NCBI GenBank assembly: GCA_947311845.1
Contig: CAMZMU010000071.1
Coordinates: 17,230,578 to 17,294,577 of the forward strand
Source of the DNA: Poa pratensis
Taxonomy: Eukaryota; Streptophyta; Magnoliopsida; Poales; Poaceae
Length of the DNA stretch: 64,000 nt
Reading direction: 5' to 3'
This document shows, in pieces, positions 8,616-20,845 of this stretch. The translations under genes were made by a program, and so were the position numbers. How positions within the stretch are numbered: the stretch's first letter is position 1; each line of letters begins with the position of its first letter. The notes under the pieces were generated by a model that was not told where the DNA came from, did no database searches, and saw only the letters and a list, made by a program, of their open reading frames with translations.

Positions 8616-11415
8616 ATGGAGTGGCAAGACGTTTTTGCTATTGTTTCTGCGATACTTACCACGGCTCCATCGGTGTGAGTTTCTATATTTCGTCTCCGAA
8701 GAAACATCTTATTCATTTTGTAGTTTTGAAAGGTTTTAGTTCTAACACTTCACTTTTTATTTTACTTGTGGAAAGGATTCAACGGAATATATATCATATT
8801 ATCTGGATATTGATGGAATTTACAGCCATATTTATACTTACATGTGAATCTGCGGAAAGGTCTCAATGGAATATCTACATCGTATTATTTGGAATAATGA
8901 TGGACATTATTATCGGTGTACCTCGAACTTGATGGATGTTGCCATGGAATCAGGAATGTATGTTTTAGCATGCTACAAATTTCATTACGGATGCACGAAA
9001 ACGAATGTTATTTCGTTGGTTTCAAGCATACATATGAAATTTTTAGTTTGCAATTTTTTCAACCGAGGAGACAATGATAAGTATACCAGCTTCACTTCTT
9101 GTTTCATTTGGTGCTACTTTGCAACAGTATCTGTACTTACAAGTGATTGTACACTTTCGACCATATTTTGACAGGAGGAAGATCTGGGGAATGAGACAGC
9201 AGACAGTTGCAGTGAGTGTAAACAGTGACTCACTTGCCATGCCACTCCTGCATGTACCTGAGGTCAACTTTCCTCTCGCTAGGAGACTGCAGTGTTGGCT
9301 GTTTTCTATTATTCTTCACAGTTTTACTGCCATATTGTGCATATTGAAGGACGATCATACCACTGTTGCTAAATATTTTGGTCCGGCGATTCTTCTCATC
9401 TGCAGCATTGGTCAGCTCGGATTTTTGCTGTGGCACTACCCTCTTATTGAGGTATGTGCAGTTTAACACGCTGCGTATGTGTCTTTTTGGTCAATGACTC
9501 TATCAACTAATACCATCATGTGCAGGATGTCTTCAATATTGGGCTGAATATAGGCTTGGGCTGTTGGTTTTATCTTCTTCTCGTATTCACAGACTTTCTT
9601 TACTTCAAGGATAGCCATATCAGCATTACACTTGAGATATTGCTTATTGCTTTTACCGTGTGCATGCATGCACTGCGGTTTGTCACACAGGTTTGACAAT
9701 TCTTATATGGATATTTTTTATTATTTATATCTGAAGGCCACATTTGGTTATCCCTTTTGTTATTTATGTGCAAAGCACCAAACTTCTCTATCAGTTCCAT
9801 TACAGTTTTTGATTTCATTATCTTTAATTCTCTGCAATTTAATTGTTGAACTTACACATTCTGGCATCAAATCATACTACATATGACGATTCGCACAGAA
9901 GTGATTTATAGATATAACTTCGTACGAGGTCAATGTAGCTAAACCTAAAACAAAGCTGCTGAAGAAATTATCAGAATGCCATGTCAAGCCCAGTGTCATG
10001 ATTCGAAAATTCAGAAGATATAACAAACCTGGACAATATAATTCTCGAATTGGTCCTGTGCCAACTTGCATACAGGTTCCAATATTTCATCCATAACAAT
10101 CTGCTGATGTTTTTGGATCAGTGCAATACTGCTACTCTTTGAGTAAAGAAAATAAACTCACGAGTTTAACTAATATAAAATGGCAATATTGATCAGTATC
10201 ATGGCGAAGATCACTGAGTTGAAACATACAACCCAATGTGTCACTGACATAGTAACATATGACCCCACATACCCAAATGCGCCCTTTTACACCTTTTTCT
10301 GATGGGACTGGGCAAATTTTCTCAAGATAAATTAAGGGTATATAAGAATTGCATGATTAAGAATTCAAAAGATCAGCCTCTATGACTACAGCCATAGGGG
10401 TCAGTGGACAGTGGAACAACTTTGACCTTAGAATGTCGAGATAATGAATTCAGGTGTACGTTCTATACCTTTCTGAATAATATGGTTTCCATTTTGATCG
10501 CTCATGCATGATATGATTATCAAGCTCAATAACCTTTTCTGTCTTTTTCTCCCGGTCAGCCCACCTCTATTTCCTTCAGTGATGTGTATATGCTTATGCG
10601 TATACTTGAGTCAACAATCTTAAAAGAATTTATATTATATGAAACGTGAAAAAAATTACATATTGCCTTTTGGATGCCTCACAATCCTATATCTGAAGGT
10701 TTAGTACATGCCCAAATAGTTCACCAGCCAACTCCCTGCATTGTGTGGAGCTCCCATGCTAAAAAAAATTGAACTAAAAATATACATGAAAGTCATGGCA
10801 TCATAACGAAAATAAAATATAGAAGATGCGACGAATTGAGAAAGAATTTAGTGTTCCCAATCTCAAGTGAGCAGCAACAGGGTCTCAGTAACGAATACCT
10901 TCTGGACTACATACTTTCCATAGACATGTCTTGCTTACATTTTGAACAAATAACATAATTAGACTTTTGACTACTATTTATTATACTTAATCTGTTCTTT
11001 TTCTGACACATGGTATTTGCTACTGTTTAGGACATGTTTGAGTTCGATTGGCTACGCCTTATCGTTGCTGTTGTGGGATTTTTTCCTGGAGTCCTAACTC
11101 TGTTGAGCATTCATGATTTGTTCTCCAAAACATATACCGCGTTGCTGCTCTCTAAGCCTGATACCAGGTTAATAGATCCTATAGTAGATGGCCATATAAT
11201 GTTCAAGGTACGGGGTCTCCTTCTCAGTTAAGGACACATACTCTCGAACATTGTTTTTTGTTTTTTACGGGGGTCTTATTTCTCTCTCGCATTTTTAGGT
11301 ATCCATTATCATCAGTGCGCTTTTCAGAATTCCCGATGTGATATTCGTGTGTGTTCCAGCAACTAGAGATGCTGCCAATTACTTCCTGGGCAAACTGCAG
11401 GAGTGTTTCAACTGA
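8616..11415 (+). CDS. Multi-pass membrane protein of unknown function, five coding exons (264 aa)
   Basis: Coding exons are 8616-8674, 9175-9451, 9526-9690, 11031-11207 and 11299-11415. Every junction has GT-AG borders (gtgagt, gtatgt, gtttga and gtacgg donors; gacag, tgcag, tttag and ttttag acceptors). The frame stays open across all joins, giving 795 nt and a TGA at 11413-11415. The product has about six hydrophobic segments, near residues 59-77, 88-106, 118-138, 146-163, 174-195 and 227-246, and a short Trp-containing N-terminus (MEWQDVFAIVSAIL). I recognise no family, so it is best called an uncharacterised plant transmembrane protein. The preserved frame over five exons suggests a functional or very recently functional host gene. 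The start is the first ATG in the first coding exon. An upstream coding exon cannot be excluded. The third intron (9691-11030) is 1.3 kb. Confidence 0.75.
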
Positions 11416-13044
11416 CACATCATCTTCTGGTAAGTTTGTTTTGCATTAATCGTTCAGTTGCTTGTACTTGAAATTATTTGTATTTCTAAGATACAACCCT
11501 TTTGTTATATGCAAACTATTCTCTGGAGTTTGGAAGGAGTATCAATTTCTCTTTTTTTTTTCTTCCATCAGGTGAAAGAAAATGTGAAAACAGACCATCA
11601 CATTGCTCATATGATACACTGGAGTGATGGGACAGCAAGCTCCATACTGTCAAATGCATTCAGATTAATGTGGGCGTTCTGTGAGTACAAATAAAGTGGT
11701 GCTAGGAGTTGGGTTCTGCGAGCGTCTGTACATATGTTCTCGGTACCAAATGTATAGATCAGGAAACCTGCTGACTCATAACCGTCCATATTGCCTTTTG
11801 AGGGGTGTTCCTTGGATGTATGCAAAATAGGAAATGGTACTTTACCTGCCGGTGCAAAAACCATGTAAACCAGTGCTCTGTCTGTTGTACCACTTGTCCA
11901 CTTGCTATGAAATTTGACAGCACTAGAGATGTGATTGTGAAAAATGCTTTATTTTTACGGTTTAGCTCAACTATGCTGAATTTTAGGTCCCACGACACAC
12001 TGTCATTTGGAACATGTTTCCCTAACTGTAGCACCTAGCAATTTGCACTGAATGATCTGCCTCGACATTTTCTTAGACGATGTATTAATAGTTGAACTGA
12101 TATGTTCATAGTTGGTGTATTCTTAGGTATATCTTAACAATTGCAGAACCGCCACTTTTGAAAAGCCAGTGAAGACCTAAAACTAAAGATTGTGATGTTT
12201 TCACTTCTGTGTGATGTATGCTCAGTTCTGATTGATCTGACAGTTCCTTGAATTGAATGGACGAAAAGACCAACTTAATGTATCCACACTCTGCAGATGA
12301 AGTGGTGGTTCAGTCCTTGATCATGATGTGCTCTTGAGCTCTAGTGATACAGATGAAGAATCGGCTGTGAGGGCGTGGTGTGCTGAGTTAATATGTTTTT
12401 GGTCATGCAGTCATGTACATGGAGAGGGCATTGCATACAACGGGTGAATTGTACCTTGTCGCAAGAAAGTTTCCTTTTGGTTGGTTGTACAGGGTTCTAT
12501 ACTAGCCTTTTCCTTAGTCCAGTTTGTAGATATATTTTGTAAGTTGTACAGTTTGCAACGAATTTTGGCTACTCAGGGGGTTCTGTGGTGGTAATCTCGG
12601 CAATCGACATAATCTTTGCTTCTCAAAGGGTTCGCCCTGGTCATTGTTTTAACAGTGAATAATTTCACTTATTACCCTCTAGTTTAGTTATGCACCCCAT
12701 CTAGTGAAAACTCATGTAGATTACCCATTTTATAAACTTTGGACCCTCTTTTTCTAATGCATTTTTGTTGGGCAAGATGTGAGGTGAAAACAAGTGCGAG
12801 GAATTCAAAAAATGGTGAAGAGAAGACTGCACATTATCCTCTATGATGCTCTCCAATCTTTACATATTTTGATGCGCTACATAGATCTAAAATACCGGGC
12901 TATTCTAACAAAACGTACAGAATGCCAAAATGGAATAAAACTATGTTCAAAATTTCATATATGGTATATTTGCGATTGTAATAATTGTCACAAATGCACA
13001 ACTTTGGGGTAAAAAGTGCACTCTTGTTTTAAATAACAAGCATC
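11416..13044. other. 3' UTR and intergenic spacer
   Basis: A 3' UTR probably begins at 11416. An acceptor-like 'cttccatcag' at 11563-11572 suggests that an intron may lie in the 3' UTR. The rest has no coding signal. No repeats longer than short AT-rich tracts were noticed before the Harbinger-like element at 13048. Confidence 0.45.
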
Positions 13045-13047
13045 TTA

Positions 13048-13777
13048 GGATGACTCCAACGGGGCGACCCATCGAGTCCGCGCGCGTCCGTCCCTGTCCG
13101 CGGAAGCCAAAAACACGGCCCAACGGGGCAACGCAAATGGACCGCGGTCCGTTTTTTGGTCCGCCGCGACGCATTCCTGGCCCAAATTTGGGCCACCGTT
13201 GCGTCGGCCCCGGACGCTCGCGGAGCGCTCCTGCGTCCTCCCCGTGTCCGCCCTGGCCCCGCGTGTCATCGACCCCAACGGCCACCTACCCGCAATAACT
13301 GTGGGCAGTGGAGCTGTATAAATCGCGCCGGCCGGCCAAACCCTAGGGCACAAACCCTAGCACTCCTCCCCAATCGCGCCGGCCGGCCATGGCCGCGATG
13401 AAGGAAGAGCCAGCAAGTCTGTTGCAGAACGGGCATGCTGCCTGACGTTCCTCAAGGCCGCAGCCCCTCTTTGATCTTCTCCCTTGCCGGCCGGTGGTCG
13501 GTTATTAATTTTCTTCAAGTTTAGGTTTAGGTTTTAGGGTTTAATATTAGGAGGAAGTACTAAATTTACTATGTAATTTTTGTTTAAAAAATGTAATCCT
13601 AGTATTAAAAAAAAGTTTGGAGAAAAAAATGGCAAGCGGACTCAATGCGTCGGCCCCGTTGGGGGCACTGGCCAGAAAGGGGCGGACATGGGCCGGACGC
13701 GCGTCCGTTCCCCGACCCAAACGGACAAAACGTGGACCAAACGCGCGTCCGTTTGGGTCGCCCCGTTGGAGTCATCC
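13048..13777. mobile_element. Non-autonomous PIF/Harbinger-like element
   Basis: Terminal inverted repeats begin GGATGACTCCAACGGGGCGA at 13048 and are mirrored at the right end (gtcgccccgttggagtcatcc, ending 13777). A TTA trinucleotide flanks both ends (13045-13047 and 13778-13780), the usual target duplication of this superfamily. The 730-bp interior is very GC-rich and carries repeated gcgcgtccg motifs, also in inverted orientation. There is no transposase. Confidence 0.85.
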
Positions 13778-13780
13778 TTA

Positions 13781-14271
13781 GAGCGTCATGTTGGCTCCTG
13801 GGTCACTTGGAGCCCAGTATTTTCAGTGAGTCGAAAATGAATTTTCTAAGTTTCAAAACGAACCCGGTTCTAAGGGGGTACAACATAGGCATAGTAGTCG
13901 AACGAGTGAAGATCGTACAAGTATAAAAAGTAAATTAACACATGTTGTAGTCAAGAAACTCTTTATCAATCTATGTCAACTGGCAGTACGTACAATGAGT
14001 GTCCTCGCTTATATAGAAGGGAAGAGATAACACCCACGTAACGTTAAACATGGGCGAGCGCTATGCGTCAATCGGGTGTACCGACCCGTCACGCCAGCCG
14101 CCTTCCGCGCCGTCGGATTAAAATCCCGTGCTGCCCTTCGTCTGACATGGAGACATCGGCGCAGCCGCACAGGGATGTTTTTTCTCACGTGGGTGGAGCC
14201 TACCGGTCCTGTGTCACCACTCACCATGTATGGAGGCCGCTGTGCACTGCCTTGCTCACGTGGGCTGAATG
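13781..14271. other. Spacer, nothing recognised
   Basis: A mixed-composition stretch between two DNA transposons. Short ORFs on both strands lack family resemblance and start context. I see no RNA gene or repeat here. Confidence 0.5.
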
Positions 14272-14279
14272 GCTGATTC

Positions 14280-14467
14280 CAAGGGCGGAACCAGGGGGTG
14301 GCAAGCAGGTGCCGTGGCCCCCCCTATGCATGGTTACATCAAGCAAATTTTTATGCATATAAGGCTAGATTAGCTATGCTTTGGAAGAAAATTGTATGTT
14401 TGGCCCCCTCTAACAAAAGATTAGCATGTTCGGCCCCCCTTAATGATGAATCCTGGTTCCGCCCCTG
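14280..14467. mobile_element. hAT-type MITE (188 bp)
   Basis: The ends are CAAGGGCGGAACCAGG on the left and CCTGGTTCCGCCCCTG on the right, near-perfect inverted repeats of the CAGGGGCGGA type typical of hAT MITEs. An 8-bp target duplication GCTGATTC is present at 14272-14279 and 14468-14475. The interior is AT-rich and non-coding. Confidence 0.88.
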
Positions 14468-14526
14468 GCTGATTCCATCCATGCACCGTGAATCAGGCTA
14501 GGTCCACACGTGTAACATCCAATGTA

Positions 14527-14649
14527 CTCTCTCCGTTTCAAATTAATTGACTTCCATTTACCCACATATGGATCTATCTAGACATGTTACAAGTATAGAT
14601 ACATCCACATTTGGACAAATGAAAGTCAATTAATTTGGAACGGAGGGAG
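14527..14649. mobile_element. Stowaway (Tc1/mariner) MITE, 123 bp
   Basis: The inverted ends are CTCTCTCCGTTTCAAATTAA on the left and its near-complement ending AACGGAGGGAG on the right. TA dinucleotides flank both sides (14525-14526 and 14650-14651). This is the classic grass Stowaway terminus. Confidence 0.9.
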
Positions 14650-14679
14650 TAGTATTTTTCTCTTGTAACATGCAATGTA

Positions 14680-15350
14680 GTAAAAAATATTTTAGAAAAT
14701 GTTGTGTCCGATCAATGTAGCAAAAAGTCCGGCCGCAACAAAAAAGTGTGCATGTAACATGGTGTTTAGCAAAAATGTTCTGGATCTGTAAAATTTGCGA
14801 CATGTAGCAAAATATTTCATAAAATGTTGCGTCTGATCAATGTAGCAAAAAGTCCGGCCGCAACAAAAAAAAATTTGCGCATGTAACATGATGTGTAGCA
14901 AAATTGTTTCGGATATGTAAATTTGCAACATGTAGCAAAAAATATTTCAGAAAATGTTGGGTCCGATCAATGTAACAAAAAGTCCGGCCGCAACAAAAAA
15001 AATTGCGCATGTAGCATGGTGTGTAGCAAAATTGTTTCGGATATATAAATTTGCGACATGTAGCAAAAAATATTTCAAAAAATGTTGCGTCCGATCAATG
15101 TAGCAAAAAGTCCGGCCGCAACAAAAATAATAATTGCGCATGTAGCACGGTGTGTAGGAAAATTGTTTCGGATCTGTAAAATTTGAGACATGTAGCAAAA
15201 AATATTTCAAAAAATGTTGCGTCCGATCAATGTAGCAAAAAGTCCGACGGGAACAAAAATAATAATTGCGCATGTAGCACGGTGTGCAGCAAAATTGTTT
15301 CGGATCTGTAAAATTTGCGACATGTAGCAAAGCATGTTCTAGCATTTTAA
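14680..15350. repeat. ~125-132-bp tandem array, five copies
   Basis: The phrase 'atcaatgtagcaaaaagtcc' (with single changes) recurs at 14711, 14836, 14966, 15094 and 15226, spacings 125, 130, 128 and 132 bp. Each unit also holds 'catgtaacatggtgt' or 'catgtagcacggtgt', and 'ggatctgtaaaatttgcgacatgtagca'-like text. Minus-strand ORFs of 79 and 179 aa here are artefacts of the repeats. Short 'tgtagca' motifs continue to about 16500 in the same orientation, a pattern seen in subterminal regions of plant DNA transposons. Confidence 0.85.
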
Positions 15351-16561
15351 GCACGATCATGTAGCAAAAATCAATGATGTATGCAATAAATCCACATTTT
15401 GTTGTAGCAAAAAGACAGTAAAGCATGATACTTTTGCAACAACAAAACACAGAGCATCCAACATTTGTGTCCAAAGCATTGAACAATACAGGAACATGTA
15501 TGTAACATTGGAGCTAAATATGTGTAGCAGAAGCCCAGAAATCATCGTAACATTTTTCCCGTGCTTACATACACACATGTAGCAAAACCGCACATGGTAC
15601 CCTACATCGACAAAAATCCCCCAAAGCTGACCTTATAGAGACACTACGAGCGTGCTACCAAACGTACTAGTAAATTATGACGTGTACCAAAAACAAATGT
15701 AGCATTTTGGACATGACCATGTAGCAAAAACCAACGACGTATGTAACAAATTTTAATTCGATTGTAGCAAAACGTTAGTAAAGCATGTAATTTTTGCAGC
15801 TGAATAAATCAACACATCCAACATTTGTGACTAACTCATCCAACATTAAGGAAACACGTATGTAACATTGGAGAAAACTCTTTGTAGCATACACCAAGAA
15901 AAAATGGAGCATTTTACTCGAGCTCACACATCAAAAAATATGAACGCTTGTAGCAAATCGTATCACTGTATGTAACATCGTAATTTCACCTAAAACACTG
16001 ACCTCCATGGTTGACCACGGAGGCAACAAAAACTTAGTTGAACCATCGTTCATGGCAGCCCGATCTCGTCAATTCAACACCATCAGCCACGAGTTCGTCT
16101 AGTCGAAGGCTCGTCGACGCTAGGTCCAGTGACCCCGGTCCCGTTTGGACTACTCCATTGTCTTTATGTAGTCATGGTCATCGATGGGAACAGGTCACCA
16201 ATATGCCCGGATGACGGCCCGACGAACCATCGAACACCAAAATATGTCCGGATGACGGGACGATGAACCATGGAACACCAAAATATTTTGCAGCGTGTAC
16301 CAAATTACTAATCGTTTCATTTAGCACCATGTAATTTATGGATGTGTTTGTTCAAGAAAAAAAGATTTGTGGATGTACGTGCTGACCCTATTTCCTCCCA
16401 CTAGATGTAGCAAATACAGTTCTAGTTTAGAAGGATGTGGCCGTAGAAAAGAGGGTCTGACATGCACTGTTGCGGGTACTGTAGGTCTGTAGCAAACAGT
16501 ACTATGGTCCTTCGTGAGAATATTTCAGGAGAGAGCAGCAGCACATGTTTTTTCTGAGAGC
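15351..16561. repeat. Degenerate 'tgtagca'-rich region, no gene
   Basis: This continues the tandem array in scattered form: many copies of 'tgtagca(a)' and 'tgtaacatt' on the plus strand, such as the pair of related blocks at about 15415-15550 and 15777-15900. A ~45-bp direct duplication ('atatgyccggatgacgg...cgaaccat') lies at about 16200-16285. It is probably the end region of a larger, unidentified DNA transposon. No transposase was seen. Confidence 0.5.
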
Positions 16562-16578
16562 GAGCATCAGCACATGTT

Positions 16579-17669
16579 TTTTTGATACAATTTCTGGATA
16601 CATTAAACAAGAAGAGCACAAATACAAGTAATACCCAGAAACAGCCCAGCTGTTCCACAAATTACAGAGAGGCCCCTACAAAACAAGAAATAACACAGAA
16701 GACCCTGAGCCGAACTCTGCTTCTCCTTCGCGTCCGCTACTGCTCGCTCCGCCGTCGCCGCACCACCGGAAGGGGAAGCGAAAGCACTGAGAGCCGTAGC
16801 TCGGTCGCCGGACAGAACCTGTAGAGGAAGCACCTCGTTGAATTCGCCGCAATAGCCACCCGTCGCGGACGGCGGGATCTGAAGACGGCGGAAGCCGCAT
16901 CGGCGGGGGCGTCGCCCCGATTCAGTCCGACGGTCAGGCCGCAAACTCCGGCGAGAGCCAGAAAGCAGACCTGCAAGCAAACCTCCAAGAACAGCTGCAG
17001 AAAAACTCCACTCGCGCTGGAGCAACACCACCGCGCGTGGAGCAGAGGGCCAGCATCCCATCCACACCTCGCCACCACGGCCGGCCTGTGGACAGAGACA
17101 ACACCACCCTCGAACGCTCTGCTTCAGGCGAGCACGACCACCGACGACCACCGCCGGGAGCAGGCCGCACCCCCACCACCACCACCACCACCTCCAGAAC
17201 CTCCACAGACAGATCAGAGCGCACCTGCCCGCGACGAAGAGAGGAACAGAGGACAAAATCTCCACCAGCAGGCCGCCGTCTTCGCGTCGCCGACCCAGCC
17301 CGGAGGCAGAAGCCTCACTGAATCCGTCGATCCAGGAGGGACGAAACCCGGGAACTCGCCGCCGGTGCCCCGCAGAGCGCCACCGAGGTGGGAATCGAGC
17401 TCCCGCAACTTTATTCGACGGCGCCGCCGCAGTCACCACCTCCCCGGCGCCACCACGAAACCCTACACTACTATATACATGCCTCGGGCACAGATCCGGG
17501 GTCTCCCCGCTCTCCCACCGCCTCAACGGCGACCGGAGAGGAGGGAGACCGCCGAATCGGCCGTCGGCGGGGACAGAAACGAGAGGGATAAGGTTTTCGC
17601 CTCTCTCGGACACTGTAGCACGGGGACGGAAACGAGAAGCGACAAAGAAAAGAGCAGCGACAAAGAAAA
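16579..17669 (-). mobile_element. Retroposed sequence (LINE-like or retrocopy) with 17-bp target duplication
   Basis: GAGCATCAGCACATGTT occurs at 16562-16578 and 17670-17686. A short T run follows the left copy, so the inserted sequence reads 5' to 3' on the minus strand and ends in A residues. Long target duplications plus an A tail are the signature of L1-type target-primed reverse transcription. The minus strand is open over 16603-17715 (GC-rich 5' portion), but the translation is low-complexity (Trp, Arg, Gly, Ser runs) with no reverse transcriptase or other domain. It may be a rearranged LINE with only its 5' UTR and 3' end, or a retrocopy of a non-coding transcript. Confidence 0.6.
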
Positions 17670-17686
17670 GAGCATCAGCACATGTT

Positions 17687-18119
17687 GGGGACAAAGAAAA
17701 GAGCAGCGACATCACCTACGGGCTGTGGGACCAGTCATGTGGGAAGCCAGGTAGTGGGACGCTCAAATTTTTCCTCAGCGGGACGTGCGCGGCGAGCGTG
17801 GGATGTGGTCACGTACAGGGGTCGTGGGACGCGGGCGTTACCCGAACCGGCTGTTACTACAGCCGGCTGTAATATAGCGTTTTCCTTAAACATGGGGATT
17901 GAATAGGACTAACGTGGACTTAGCCAGAATCACCGAAGTGGGCTGCTCCGGCCATGATGGCCCAGTTTGCCTACAATAGGGGAGTCGACGATGTTGGGTA
18001 GGATCGCCGCCAATCCCATGGGAGAGAACCGTGAACGTGGTGTCACCACAACACTCTCGGTGTAGTAGGCTAGATCCAACGGCAGGCATCCTTGCATCGT
18101 CGGCAGCACTCAGCACTCT
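17687..18119. other. Spacer left of the Harbinger element
   Basis: A short 'gacaaagaaaagagcagcga' duplication (about 17641-17710) straddles the retroposon border. An inverted 'ccggctgttactacagccgg' palindrome lies near 17845-17865. No gene was recognised. Confidence 0.45.
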
Positions 18120-18299
18120 TAATAGCATCTCTAACAGCTGCATGGTGCTCAATAAACCGTTTTTTAAACACTAGAGGGCAAAAAACAGACTTCAACATCC
18201 TGCCCTATCATGTGTCCTATTATAGGGCTATCCTAAATTTTGCTCCTCTCTGCCCCAAATATGGGGCAGAGAGGGCCCCGTGCCCTTTCCCTTAATTTC

Positions 18300-18875
18300 C
18301 CCCCCCGCGCGCACCGACCGCCACGCTGAAACCCCATTCTGCGCTCGTGCCCGCCCCGGCTCGATTCGGCCGCCACCGGCCGCCCTCCACCGCGAAAAGT
18401 CTCCGCCGCCCCCTCCGCAACCTTTCCCCCGCCGCCAAATCGGCCGGGATGGCCTCGGACGCGCCAGCGCCGCCGTGAATCGTGACCGAAGCTCCGCCGC
18501 CGCCGGCCTCGATTCGGCCTTCTCCGTCGCCGCCGAGGGTCAGGGTTGACGGATCCGGAGCCTCCTCGCCGACCTGCCGTGACCCCGCCGCCGCCTGCGG
18601 CTTGCCGAGCTGGTCGCGTGACCGAAACTCCGACTCCACGCTGCTTCGGACGCCGTCGAGCTCGGCTGCGTCATTGACGACCGCGGCCTCTCCTGGGTCT
18701 CCTCGTGGCGGCGTTGTTGTTCCGTGTCCGCAGCGCCTCCACTCAGCCGCCGACGCCGCGGCCGCGACCACCTCCTGCCGCTCCGGTAGTTCAAGGTGAG
18801 GTTCCATTTCAAAATTATTTTGTGCAACGAAGTGTCAAATAGAAATAGATTGTAATTTAGGTTGTGTATTTGTAG
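18300..18875 (+). other. 5' UTR exon and intron of the Harbinger transposase gene
   Basis: A GC-rich leader (about 18300-18795) ends at a good splice donor, TCAAG|GTGAGG at 18795/18796. The following AT-rich 80 bp ends TTTGTAG at 18875, a good acceptor, directly followed by ATG at 18876. That ATG is the first codon of the transposase, whose remaining exon resumes at 34272. The GC-rich part has ORFs on both strands, but they are low-complexity and not in phase with the ATG. Confidence 0.6.
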
Positions 18876-18880
18876 ATGGT

Positions 18881-19365
18881 TTTTGGGGATATACCAAGTG
18901 GGGGTATTCTTGACATGGATCAATCCGGCTTGGTGAAGGCAGCCTGACATTAGCGGCCCAGCAAGCTGACGACAAGGAAGATGGTGGCCGACAAGGGAGA
19001 AGGTTCTAGACGAAACCCACCAGGCCACCAAGACCAAGACGGAAGGCGGCAGACTTGCCGGTTAGGTTTAGGACTCTGTATACTTGCCCGATACGTAATC
19101 ACCTTGGTATCCTAGGTCCAGCCGCCTATATAAGCCGGATCAGGGACACCTCTAGGGCATACTCTCATACTCATTATAACCCGACCAAGGCTATTGTCAT
19201 TATAGTGAGTTATAACAGCACGTAGGAGCTCGACACCGCTGCGAGATCCGAAGCTGGGTAAACCGCCTTGTTCGATCTCGACCTCGACGACGCTCTCTTT
19301 CACCCCCTTGGTTCACTCTCGGCTAGAGGATTCCGTCTCCTATCTTTGATGCCGATACGACGACA
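18881..19365 (+). repeat. 5' LTR of the non-autonomous LTR element
   Basis: It is 485 bp and aligns along its whole length with 25806-25913 plus 33889-34266 (486 bp). Several base substitutions separate the two LTRs, for example near 18901-18915 versus 25826-25840. This suggests it is clearly older than the Gypsy element that later entered its 3' LTR. A plausible TATA-like 'tatataagcc' lies near 19128. Confidence 0.88.
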
Positions 19366-20220
19366 GTTGGCGCCCACCGTAGGTCAAAAGACGGCAGGCG
19401 TCATGTTTCTGGCGGGATCATCTTCATCGACATCGTCGACCAGATCGCATCTAGCCGGCTCACCTTCCTCGGCGCGGGGCTCAACATCTAGCACGTCCCT
19501 CGCGCGCGGCAGATCGATTTCTACAAGATCAAATCTGTCCGGATCATCCGATTCGGCTGGACTTCTCGTCGGACGCGTGTGCGGCAGCTAGCCATCAGCG
19601 TTGTTCCACCCGTACATGGGATCATGTTTGCAAGATCACGATTCACAGCTCAGTTCGTATCAATTGATCTACGAGATCGATGTAATCTCCGTGCGGCAGC
19701 TTCGGCAGCTTGCTTTGGTTACCAAGCGGGGTAGCACCTGGATTCAATATGATTCAGCACCCAGCGTGACCCGGTCGCCGGGCAGCCGACGCAAGTGGAT
19801 GCCGCCTAGTCAGCAGTTAGCGACAAACCAAAATACATCATGGAATTTCCGGCAAGCAACGTCCACGCTGCAAGCTGATTGCTAATTGCATTGTACATGT
19901 CATGAAGGCAATCAACAACACAATTAGTACATGGATTTTCCGGCCGGACCTCCGATCACATGCATGGAATTTCCGGCAGGCATGCCATGTTTCCATCGCT
20001 CAAATCAAGGTGGCCAGATATCCAGTATATCTGTGTCTTCCCCTTTCATCCAAATACAGTCGTCAAATTACAATCTTACCGTATCTTCAATGTTAGGTGG
20101 GACGCCGCCATCATCGCGATCGGTTTAAGCGTATTCATCATCAAATTGCTAGATGTTATTTTCGATCACCGAATCTGGCCAGTTTGGGAAGATATCGATC
20201 GGTACAAAACATTCTAGCTC

Positions 20221-20480
20221 CGCGTTCCGGCTCAATTGCTAACGCGCCACGCCGTTTGTCCGGCATATTTATCATCGCGTTTCGACGCGACACGCCGCCT
20301 GTCCGGCATATTTATCGTCGCGTTCCGACGCGACACGCTGCATGTCCGACATATTTATTGTCGCGTTCCGACACAGCACGCCGACTTTCCGGCAAATTTA
20401 TTGACGTGTTTCGGCATAATTGCTAACACGGCAAACCCCTATTCGGCATACTTGTTGTCGTGTTTCAGCTTAAATTGCTA
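20221..20480 (+). repeat. 43-bp tandem repeat inside the LTR element
   Basis: The phrase 'cggcatatttat' or a close variant recurs at about 20261, 20304, 20347 and 20390, a period of 43 bp. The units share 'cgcgttccgacgcgacacg'-like cores and decay toward 20480. Because 43 is not a multiple of three, the repeat cannot encode a stable peptide repeat. It may be structural or a replication-slippage product. Confidence 0.75.
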
Positions 20481-20845
20481 ACGCGACACGGTGTCTTTCT
20501 GACATATTCATTGCCGCCTTCCGACTAAATCGTCATCGCGGCTTATTTATCGTTATGCTCCATTAGCATCATGGGGGCTGCTGCCTACATCCTACGGGCT
20601 GCCGCCAACATCCCGACACCAACGTCAGCAAACATTAAAAAGATAAGTTCTATATAACAATTAATTAAATATATGGTCATGAAATAAAAGTCTATGATTT
20701 GCACATTATGCTCCGAGATCATGCCGTCTTTTGTCAAGTTACCCAAATCAGCTATGTGCTAAGTGGTTCAAACTTTTCGATACTTGCCGTCTCCGGATGA
20801 AATTAAGCAATCATTTTTCATCGCATAATATCTTTACTAGCAAAT

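Noticed and set aside
14680..15350. CRISPR-like array
   Set aside because: The units are fully tandem with no unique spacers, and the surroundings are a plant nuclear genome.
16603..17715. A 370-aa minus-strand protein-coding gene
   Set aside because: The open frame extends beyond the retroposon border, is low-complexity, and contains no recognisable domain. Treated as chance in GC-rich sequence.
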